From contig NZ_WLYI01000039.1 of the NCBI RefSeq assembly GCF_009707515.1, forward strand, positions 1 to 46,346: a stretch of DNA of 46,346 nucleotides. Direction: 5' to 3'. A program made the translations under genes and the position numbers. Within the stretch, counting starts at the first letter, position 1. Every line of letters starts with the position of its first letter. The notes below the pieces were generated by a model. That model was not told the origin of the DNA. It saw only the letters and a list, made by a program, of their open reading frames with translations, and made no database searches. The stretch comes from Pseudomonas karstica (GTDB lineage: Bacteria; Pseudomonadota; Gammaproteobacteria; Pseudomonadales; Pseudomonadaceae). Of the stretch, positions 40,176 to 46,346 are shown piece by piece.

Positions 40176-41084
40176 ATGAATCGCAATGAATTACGCAAGG
40201 CCGACATCAACCTGATGGTGGTCTTCGAAACGCTGATGCTCGAACGCAATGTGACGCGGGTCGCAGAGAAGCTATTTCTGGGGCAGCCGACCATCAGTTC
40301 TGCTCTCAATCGCTTGCGCACATTGTTCAATGACCCACTGTTCATTCGTGTAGGCCATCGCATGGAGCCGACGGCGCGGGCCGAGCAGATCATCCAGCAT
40401 TTGTCGCCAGCGCTGGATTCGTTGTCCTCGGCCTTGAGCTTGACCCACGATTTCGACCCGTCCAGCAGCACCATGACCTTCCGCATTGGCCTCTCCGATG
40501 ACGTCGAATTTGGCTTGTTGCCACCCTTGTTGCGCACCTTGCGCCAAGAGGCGCCCCAAGTGGTGTTTGTGGTGCAGCATGTCGATTACTGGCGAATTCC
40601 CGACTTGCTGGCCTCCGGTGATATCACCGTGGGCATTACCCAGACGCGGGGCCTGCCGGCCAATGCCAAGCGCAAATTGCTGCGCCATATTCGTCCCAGC
40701 GTGTTGCGCGCCGATGCCTCGGACCGGCCGCTGACCCTTGATGAATACTGCGCACGGCCCCACGTGCTGGTGTCCCATACCGCCAACGTCACCGGGTTTG
40801 CCGATGAGTGGCTGGCAGAAATCGGTCGTAAGCGCCATGTGGTGCTGTCGGTGCCGCAATACAGTTCGCTGCCGGCGCTGCTGGCTGGCACCGACATGAT
40901 CGCCAGCTTGCCGGACTACACCGCCCAAGCCATGGCTGCCTCGGGGACTGTGTTCTGTGAACCGTTTCCGTTCGAAACCCCAACCCTGGATTTGTCCATG
41001 GTCTGGCTCAGCCATGTGGACACCGATCCGGCGGAGCGCTGGATGCGTTCGCGGCTGGAAGCGTTCATGAGTGATCGGCAATAA
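40176..41084 (+). CDS. LysR-family transcriptional regulator
   Basis: A 302-residue LTTR. The HTH region (about 10-70) includes RNVTRVAEKLFLGQPTISSALNRL, and the DPLFIR turn follows. The C-terminal domain belongs to the NodD/LinR-like branch, as suggested by the D-I-N-L-M-V-V-F-E-T-L-M opening. A GGGAG motif lies upstream of the ATG. It is divergent from the VOC protein gene, its most likely target by position, and convergent with another LysR gene 53 bp away. Confidence 0.9.
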   Translation: MNRNELRKADINLMVVFETLMLERNVTRVAEKLFLGQPTISSALNRLRTLFNDPLFIRVGHRMEPTARAEQIIQHLSPALDSLSSALSLTHDFDPSSSTMTFRIGLSDDVEFGLLPPLLRTLRQEAPQVVFVVQHVDYWRIPDLLASGDITVGITQTRGLPANAKRKLLRHIRPSVLRADASDRPLTLDEYCARPHVLVSHTANVTGFADEWLAEIGRKRHVVLSVPQYSSLPALLAGTDMIASLPDYTAQAMAASGTVFCEPFPFETPTLDLSMVWLSHVDTDPAERWMRSRLEAFMSDRQ

Positions 41085-41137
41085 GGCCTATGGCAAGGTC
41101 GCCACAGATTTAACCCAGGCCGCGGCCCTGGCTGCGA

Positions 41138-42070
41138 CTACATCCCCTGAGCCCCACAGACCTTGACTACCTGCTCCCGAAACCAGGTGTTGGCGCTGTC
41201 TTGCTCACTTGACTTATGCCATTGCATCTCCAGGGTGAAGCCCGGCAGGCCATTGGGCGCTTCGCAATGGCCGAACAGCGGCTCGACTGCCAGCAGTTGC
41301 TGTACCCGACGAGGCAAGGTGACGATGAAATCGGTGCCGGTGACCATCTTCAGCGCCGCGCTATAGCTGTTGGCCCGGGCAATCACCTGGCGCTTGTGTG
41401 CCTGGCGTGCCAGCCAGCCGTCGATCATGTTGGTATCGGAGGTCCAGGGAGTAGGAAACACATGGCGCCGGGCGACGAAGGATTGCAGGCTGAACGCCGG
41501 TTCCCTGGGCGCTGCGCGTTTGTCGAAGACGCAGACCAGATCATCCTCCAGCAGCATTTGCGTCTTGAGATCCTTGTGGACGCGATGAAAGTGCGGGCCG
41601 AAGCAGATCACCAGGTCCAGGTCGCCATTGCGCAAGGTTTCGGCAGGGATGTCGGTTTCCAGCTTCTGCACATTGACGATCACCGGCAGGTCGGCGCGAT
41701 CGAAGTTCTTCAACAGTCGGGGCAGGATCAGTTGTTCGAAGTATTCCGGAGCGCAGAGGTTGAAGGTCACGGTTTTCTGAGTCGGATCGAAGGCCTGGCG
41801 GCCAGCGTGACACAGGTTGATGCTTTCCAGGATCTTCTGCACATGGCCGTACATGGTTGTGGCCTTGTACGTCGGGTGCATGCCCGCTCGGGTGTTGATA
41901 AACAACTCATCCTCGAAACTGGTGCGCAGTTTCTTCAGGCTGTAGCTCACCGTGGATTGGCTGACGAAGAGGGTTTCGGACACATCGGTGACGCTGCTTT
42001 GCTCATACACAGCGATAAACACCATCAGGTCCTGCATATCGAGCTTTCTAAGCAAGTTGCTGTTTAGCAT
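41138..42070 (-). CDS. LysR-family transcriptional regulator
   Basis: A 310-residue LTTR of the same NodD/LeuO-like branch as the preceding one. The HTH region (about 10-70) includes SSVTDVSETLFVSQSTVSYSLKKL. The start at 42070 follows a GGAA motif; the longer frame from 42121 is not needed. It is convergent with the 40176 regulator and lies 163 bp downstream of the CynX-type transporter gene on the same strand. A perfect dyad (42146-42172) sits upstream of it and could be its autoregulatory site. Confidence 0.9.
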   Translation of the reverse strand: MLNSNLLRKLDMQDLMVFIAVYEQSSVTDVSETLFVSQSTVSYSLKKLRTSFEDELFINTRAGMHPTYKATTMYGHVQKILESINLCHAGRQAFDPTQKTVTFNLCAPEYFEQLILPRLLKNFDRADLPVIVNVQKLETDIPAETLRNGDLDLVICFGPHFHRVHKDLKTQMLLEDDLVCVFDKRAAPREPAFSLQSFVARRHVFPTPWTSDTNMIDGWLARQAHKRQVIARANSYSAALKMVTGTDFIVTLPRRVQQLLAVEPLFGHCEAPNGLPGFTLEMQWHKSSEQDSANTWFREQVVKVCGAQGM

Positions 42071-42145
42071 CAGTTCCGTCCGATAAGCCCTTTGCGCTGT
42101 TGCAGCGCAAGACAAGGGCAAAATGTTAACGGAACGTCCGTACCA

Positions 42146-42172
42146 ATAGAAAGGTCTGTCGGACCTTTCTAT
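42146..42172. promoter_or_regulatory. Perfect 11-bp inverted repeat upstream of LysR
   Basis: ATAGAAAGGTC-TGTCG-GACCTTTCTAT lies 76-102 bp before the LysR start at 42070 and about 60 bp after the transporter stop. It has no T-tract on either strand, so an operator for the LysR protein is more likely than a terminator; both remain possible. Confidence 0.5.
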
Positions 42173-42233
42173 GTTTAGCGTGGGACAAATAATGTTGGGA
42201 ACACGACGCTTTGGCCAAAGGCTCTAGACCGCG

Positions 42234-43421
42234 CTATTGAATATGCCGGGCATAATGCCGTGGATCGAAGCGCAACACGATCAGTAGCATGAGCACCATC
42301 ACTGCGGTCAGGGACCACCATGCCCACTCGAAACTGCCCAGTTGGTCGCGGATCATCCCGGCAACCAGCGGCGAGAGGCCGGCGATCAAATAACCGATGC
42401 CTTGTACGAAAGCTGTCAGGCCGCCGGCTCGGCGTGGGTTGTCCAGGTGATCGAGCGACAGGATCAGGCTCATGGGAAACAAGCCACCAATGCCCAGGCC
42501 CAGCAGGCACGGCCACAGCAATCTCAGGGAGTGCGGGGAGAGAATCAGGCCGCAGAAACCGGCAATGATCAGCACCAGCAATACCGCGACCACGCCACGT
42601 TTGTCCTGGCGCCGGTTGGCGATGGCGGGGGTGATCAGGCCCGAAACCACTTCCATTGCGGTCAGAAAGCCCAGCAGCAGACCAGCGCTCTGTTCGCTTA
42701 AGCCTTGCTCTACGTAGTACGGCGCCAGCCAGGCCAATACGCAGGTATAGGACGCGGTACCGAGGCCAAAGAAGATCGCCAGCAACCAGGCGCGCCGATT
42801 GCCGAAAAACGCTTCCTGCGGGCCCAAGCCTGCTTGCGGCAACGGCGGCAGTGCCGAGCGCTGGGCGTACCAGAACACCAACGCCAGCACCGCAAGCATT
42901 GCCCAGATCGCCAGGCCAATGCGCCAACTGCCGGTCTGTACCTGAACAAAAGGCGAGAACGACGCGGCGAGAGCGGCGCCGCCCATGATCGCTGTCACAT
43001 ACAGGCCCATGAACAGTGAAACATTGTCGCTGAAACGGGATTTGATCAGGGCCGGCATCAGCGCCTGGATCATTGCTATCCCCAGGCCTGCGGCAACGGC
43101 ACTGATGATCAGTTCCAGGGCCGAATCGAGAAACAGCCGCGACACGGTCGCCAGCCCAATCACCACCAGCGACAACACAATGCTGCGGTGTTCACCGAAG
43201 CGTTTGGCCAGGCCCATGCCAAAGAACATCGCCAGGCCCATGGCCATGACCGGCAACATGGTGAGTAATGAGGCACTGCTGAAGCTCAAGGGGACTTCGC
43301 CGCGAATGGACGACAACAATGGGCCGACCGCCGCCATCGACGGTCGCAGGTTGAGGGCGACCAGCACAATGCTGATCATCAGCCAGAGGGCGGTGGTGGG
43401 TCTTGTGTGAACGGTTTCCAT
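42234..43421 (-). CDS. MFS transporter, CynX/NimT family
   Basis: A 395-residue, 12-helix inner-membrane transporter. The opening LMISIVLVALNLRPSMAAVGPLL segment with its N-L-R-P motif is typical of the CynX/NimT (cyanate/nitroimidazole) branch. The start at 43421 has AAGG about 8 nt upstream; a TTG at 43442 would add 7 residues. It lies 136 bp downstream of the AruI-like gene on the same strand but behind a terminator, so it probably has its own promoter. Substrate is unknown; no cyanase gene is nearby. Confidence 0.85.
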   Translation of the reverse strand: METVHTRPTTALWLMISIVLVALNLRPSMAAVGPLLSSIRGEVPLSFSSASLLTMLPVMAMGLAMFFGMGLAKRFGEHRSIVLSLVVIGLATVSRLFLDSALELIISAVAAGLGIAMIQALMPALIKSRFSDNVSLFMGLYVTAIMGGAALAASFSPFVQVQTGSWRIGLAIWAMLAVLALVFWYAQRSALPPLPQAGLGPQEAFFGNRRAWLLAIFFGLGTASYTCVLAWLAPYYVEQGLSEQSAGLLLGFLTAMEVVSGLITPAIANRRQDKRGVVAVLLVLIIAGFCGLILSPHSLRLLWPCLLGLGIGGLFPMSLILSLDHLDNPRRAGGLTAFVQGIGYLIAGLSPLVAGMIRDQLGSFEWAWWSLTAVMVLMLLIVLRFDPRHYARHIQ

Positions 43422-43501
43422 GGGTGGGCCTTGAAATGACAAGGCATTATTAGGCCGCGCGGCAAGGCGGTGGGCAAATGAGAAAGTCGTTGGGCCTATT
43501 G

Positions 43502-43557
43502 AAAAAGTGCGGCTCTTGACGGTTGGCCGTTGATATACCGACCTTCAAGAGCCGCAC
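43502..43557 (-). terminator. Intrinsic terminator after the ThDP-decarboxylase gene
   Basis: On the minus strand GTGCGGCTCTTGA begins right after the stop codon (43557-43545) and pairs over 13 bp with 43519-43507, followed by five T (43506-43502). The 25-nt loop can itself pair partly (GGTCGG with CCAACC). Confidence 0.8.
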
Positions 43558-45183
43558 TCATACTGATACGTTCTTCATCCAGAGCTCTTGGTCGATTTCA
43601 ATCAGTGTCGGCCCCTGGCGACCAATGGTGGCGCGTAAGGCCAGGCGCAACTCTTCAACCCCTTGGATGGCCTGGGCGGTGCAGCCCAGCGCCTTGGCCG
43701 CGGCGATAAAGTCCGGGGTGTAGATGTCCACGCCCACAGGCGTTATGGCACGGTTGATCATGTATTTCTTGATCTCTTCGTAGCCCTGGTTATTCCACAA
43801 CAGGACGATGATCGGCGTGCGGGCTTCCACCGCACTGGCCAGTTCCGAGAGGGTGAACTGCAGCCCGCCATCGCCGATCAGGCACACCACCGGCGCCTTA
43901 CCGCCATGCCCCAGCCAGGCACCGATGGCGGCGGGCAGGGCGTAGCCGAGGGTGCCGTAGCCGGTGGAGGAATTGAACCAGCGGCGTGGCTGGTTGAGGT
44001 TCAGGGTCAGGTTGCCGGTGTACACCGGTTGGGTGGAGTCGCCGACCAGCACCACTTCGGGCAACTCTTCCAGCAGGGTCTGGAGGAACAGGGTTTGCGC
44101 ACGGGTGGCGGCGTCCCAGGTTGGTGCCAGGTCGCTCCATAGGCGGGCAACGCGGTGCGCGCCCCACTTATCATTGCGCTCGGCCAAGGGGTGGCTACTC
44201 AGCTCATCAAGCAAGGCCTGGGCGGCGATCCGGGCGTCGGCCACCAGCGCCACTTGCGGCGGATAGTTGCGCACGGTCTGGTCCGGGTCGATATCGATGC
44301 GCAGCAAGGCGCCGGGAATCTCGAAGCCGCCAGCGAACGTGACGTCGTAATCGGTTTCCGCCAATTCGGTGCCAATGGCCAGCACGGTATCAGCCTCGGC
44401 TACGAGGGCGCGGGTTGCCACCAGGCTTTGGGTGGAGCCGATCAGCAATGGATGATTGGCCGCCAGCATACCTTTGGCATTGATGGTCAAGGCCACCGGT
44501 GCGCCGAGGGTTTCGGCCAGGCGGGTCAATTCGCCGGCAGCATCAATGGCGCCGCCACCGGCTAGAATCAACGGCCGCCTGGCCGTGGCCAGCAACTGGC
44601 TCATCTGCTTGACCGCCGACGGCGCGGCCCCGGCTCGCGCGACGCTGACCGGTTCGGCGCCGAGCAATGCGTCGGCATTTTCGACCAGCACGTCCAGAGG
44701 TATTTCGATATGCACCGGACGCGGCCGTCCAGCCTGGAACAGCGCAAAGGCCCTCGCCAGTACGCCAGGCAACTCGGTGGCCGACATCAAGGTATGGGAA
44801 AACGCCGCGACACCCGCCACCAGCGCGCCCTGGTTTGGCAGCTCATGCAACTTGCCGCGCCCGCCGCCCAACTGGCTGCGGGACTGCACGCTGGAAATCA
44901 CCAGCATCGGAATCGAGTCGGCGTAGGCTTGGCCCATGGCGGTGATGATGTTGGTCATGCCCGGGCCGGTAATGATGAAGCACACGCCGGGCTTGCCGCT
45001 GGTGCGCGCATACCCGTCGGCCATGAAGCCGGCGCCCTGTTCATGGCGTGGAGTGATCGGGCGGATGCTGGAGCGGGCCAGGCCCCGGTATAACTCAACA
45101 GTGTGAACCCCAGGGATACCGAACACCTGTTCCACACCATAACCTTCCAGCAGCTTGACCAATACTTCGCCACACGTTGCCAT
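43558..45183 (-). CDS. aruI: ThDP-dependent 2-oxoacid decarboxylase, AruI-like (5-guanidino-2-oxopentanoate decarboxylase)
   Basis: A 541-residue thiamine-diphosphate enzyme of the acetolactate-synthase-like family. The catalytic Glu48 is in TPRHEQGAGFMADGYAR, and the ThDP/Mg motif runs from GDGG near residue 436 to N-N about 27 residues later. It resembles AruI, which decarboxylates 5-guanidino-2-oxopentanoate in the arginine transaminase pathway. That assignment rests on remembered sequence similarity and could be wrong; a related benzoylformate-type decarboxylase is the alternative. AAGGG precedes the ATG at 45183. No aruH transaminase is in the window. It is divergent from a GcvA-type LysR gene and closed by its own terminator. 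Confidence 0.72.
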   Translation of the reverse strand: MATCGEVLVKLLEGYGVEQVFGIPGVHTVELYRGLARSSIRPITPRHEQGAGFMADGYARTSGKPGVCFIITGPGMTNIITAMGQAYADSIPMLVISSVQSRSQLGGGRGKLHELPNQGALVAGVAAFSHTLMSATELPGVLARAFALFQAGRPRPVHIEIPLDVLVENADALLGAEPVSVARAGAAPSAVKQMSQLLATARRPLILAGGGAIDAAGELTRLAETLGAPVALTINAKGMLAANHPLLIGSTQSLVATRALVAEADTVLAIGTELAETDYDVTFAGGFEIPGALLRIDIDPDQTVRNYPPQVALVADARIAAQALLDELSSHPLAERNDKWGAHRVARLWSDLAPTWDAATRAQTLFLQTLLEELPEVVLVGDSTQPVYTGNLTLNLNQPRRWFNSSTGYGTLGYALPAAIGAWLGHGGKAPVVCLIGDGGLQFTLSELASAVEARTPIIVLLWNNQGYEEIKKYMINRAITPVGVDIYTPDFIAAAKALGCTAQAIQGVEELRLALRATIGRQGPTLIEIDQELWMKNVSV

Positions 45184-45296
45184 GTCATTGCCCTTGTTGT
45201 TATTGAGACGAAGCGGTATTGGGCCGGCAGGGCTGTAGCGGTAACAATCGATAAAAAGTCATACTAGCCATGTCCTCAGATCATGGCTGCTGCCCG

Positions 45297-46172
45297 ATGA
45301 AACGCCTCCCTCCGTTGCCTGCGTTGCACACCTTTTGGATTACCGCCCAATGCTGCAACTTCACCCGCGCCGCCGAGCAACTGCATATCACCCAGGGTGC
45401 GGTGAGCCGACAGGTTGCCGGGCTGGAAAGTCATCTGGGCTACCCGTTGTTCCTGCGTCAGGCTCGCGGCCTGGGCCTGACAGACGAGGGACGCGAATGG
45501 TCGTTACGGGCCCAGCAAGTGTTTGGCCTGATAGGCGATGCGGTGGAGCAGATCGGCCGCCGTCGCGAGACCTTGCAACTCAAAGCCTCCACCTGCGTCA
45601 TGCGCTGGCTGCTGCCGCGCCTTATACAGTGGCAACAGGAACGACCGGACGTGCCGGTGGAACTGACCACCACCGTGGCTTGTGCTGTGGATTTTCGTCG
45701 TGAGCAGTTCGATGCCGCCGTGATTTACCTGCCCATTGCCGAACAGCCGGCCCAGGCTCGGCATTTGTTTGACGAACAACTGACGCCAGTGTGCGCACCA
45801 ACGCTGCTTGGCGGTTTACACGCGCCGACCGATTTGCAGCAACAGGTGTTATTGCACCCCACGCGGGACGAGCAGGATTGGACGTTGTGGCTCAAGGCGG
45901 CCGGGATACGCCTGAGCAATCTGGGCCAGGGGTATCACTTCGAGACGCTGGACCTGGCCATGACCGTGGCGCTACAGGGTTCTGGGGTAGCGATTGGCGA
46001 CAGCGCGCTGATTGGCGAGGATCTCAAGGCCGGGCGGCTGGTGATGCCATTTGAATTGAGGGTGCCGACGGGGATGGGGTATTACCTGGTATATCCGCCG
46101 GGGACGGAGCCTTCGGCGGGGCTTGAAGCGTTGATGACCTGGTTGGTCAGCCAAGCGCAACCGTCCGGATAG
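45297..46172 (+). CDS. LysR-family regulator, GcvA-like
   Basis: A 291-residue LTTR of the GcvA branch, recognisable by the opening MKRLPPLPALHTF and the HTH segment NFTRAAEQLHITQGAVSRQV. The start is unclear: ATG at 45297 matches the usual N-terminus, an ATG at 45270 would add 9 residues, and neither has a good ribosome-binding site. It is divergent from the AruI-like gene and is its likely regulator. Its TAG stop (46170-46172) is formed by the first bases of a palindromic repeat, suggesting that the repeat landed exactly at the gene end or replaced the original 3' end. Confidence 0.88.
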   Translation: MKRLPPLPALHTFWITAQCCNFTRAAEQLHITQGAVSRQVAGLESHLGYPLFLRQARGLGLTDEGREWSLRAQQVFGLIGDAVEQIGRRRETLQLKASTCVMRWLLPRLIQWQQERPDVPVELTTTVACAVDFRREQFDAAVIYLPIAEQPAQARHLFDEQLTPVCAPTLLGGLHAPTDLQQQVLLHPTRDEQDWTLWLKAAGIRLSNLGQGYHFETLDLAMTVALQGSGVAIGDSALIGEDLKAGRLVMPFELRVPTGMGYYLVYPPGTEPSAGLEALMTWLVSQAQPSG

Positions 46173-46277
46173 CCGCTGGCGCAGCCTGCGATCGGCTGCG
46201 CAGCAGTCGCCTGGGTTTTGAAATTGCTGAAGGTCCTGCGGCCCTTATCGCAGCCTCGTGCCTCGACAGCGGCTACA
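46170..46277. repeat. Copy of the ~110-bp palindromic repeat
   Basis: A full unit of about 108 bp matching those at 25873-26346, running from TAGCCGCTGG to CAGCGGCTACA. The first two bases (TG) of the unit are replaced, and the following TAG serves as the stop of the LysR gene. Confidence 0.93.
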
Positions 46278-46302
46278 AGGAACCTGTCGATCACAGGTCA
46301 CC

Positions 46303-46346
46303 TGTAGCCGCTGGCGTAGCCTGCGATCGGCTGCGCAGCAGTCGCC
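46303..46346. repeat. Partial copy of the ~110-bp palindromic repeat (left half)
   Basis: Begins TGTAGCCGCTGGCG 25 bp after the previous unit and is cut by the window end. One base differs from the consensus (GCGTAGCC for GCGCAGCC). With the preceding copy it starts a second tandem group. Confidence 0.9.

Noticed and set aside
41115..41131. GC-rich hairpin between the two convergent LysR genes
   Set aside because: CCAGG-N7-CCTGG with no T-tract is too weak to call a terminator with confidence.

Overview
This window looks like chromosomal DNA of a fluorescent Pseudomonas (P. fluorescens group). The reasons are a full-length GacS tripartite sensor kinase next to ldhA, the comEC-exbB-exbD-lpxK-kdsB-ptp-murB block followed by rne-rluC, the gcvR-bcp / dapA-bamC-purC block, high-GC coding sequence, and roughly 110-bp palindromic intergenic repeats of the kind scattered through fluorescent pseudomonads. 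There is no phage, plasmid, insertion-sequence or CRISPR signature. Database comparisons are from memory only; no search was run.

Layout. 1-4759 (minus strand): gacS, ldhA, a CxxC-containing conserved protein and a META-domain lipoprotein. 4965-7050 (plus): an OmpR-type response regulator and its histidine kinase, divergent from gacS, with an inverted repeat lying on the predicted -35 box. 7053-7568 (minus): a DUF2062 membrane protein. 7704-14562 (plus): comEC, then a tightly overlapped envelope operon (exbB, exbD, lpxK, a Trm112-like gene, kdsB, a low-molecular-weight phosphatase, murB) closed by a strong terminator. 14806-19161 (plus): a translationally coupled molybdenum-hydroxylase operon (2Fe-2S subunit, Tat-exported Mo-binding subunit, XdhC-like and MobA/MocA-like maturation factors), ending in a bidirectional terminator shared with rne. 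19229-22480 (minus): rne, preceded by a long, hairpin-rich leader. 23240-25859 (plus): rluC, a HAD phosphatase and sppA. 25873-26346: four tandem 110-bp palindromic repeats between convergent genes. 26385-27429 (minus): gcvR and bcp. 27690-31206 (plus): dapA-bamC-MBL hydrolase-purC. 31290-31379: tRNA-Ser(CGA) with promoter and terminator.

From 31449 on the window is accessory in character: a 1562-residue toxin-like protein (DUF6543 / dermonecrotic-toxin-like family) in lower-GC DNA directly beyond the tRNA gene; a LysR regulator; an MHS-type MFS transporter translationally coupled to a ModA-like periplasmic binding protein; a 48-residue charged protein; a VOC protein; two more LysR regulators; a CynX-type MFS transporter; and an AruI-like ThDP decarboxylase divergent from a GcvA-type LysR regulator whose stop codon lies in another copy of the palindromic repeat.

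The left two thirds is housekeeping: global regulation (GacS), LPS and peptidoglycan precursor synthesis (LpxK, KdsB, MurB, DapA), outer-membrane assembly (BamC), RNA turnover and modification (RNase E, RluC) and purine synthesis (PurC). The points most worth a second look are the structured rne leader, the tandem palindrome array, the orphan toxin-like gene beside the tRNA, the binding protein paired with a secondary transporter, and the operator-like inverted repeats at 4907 and 42146.
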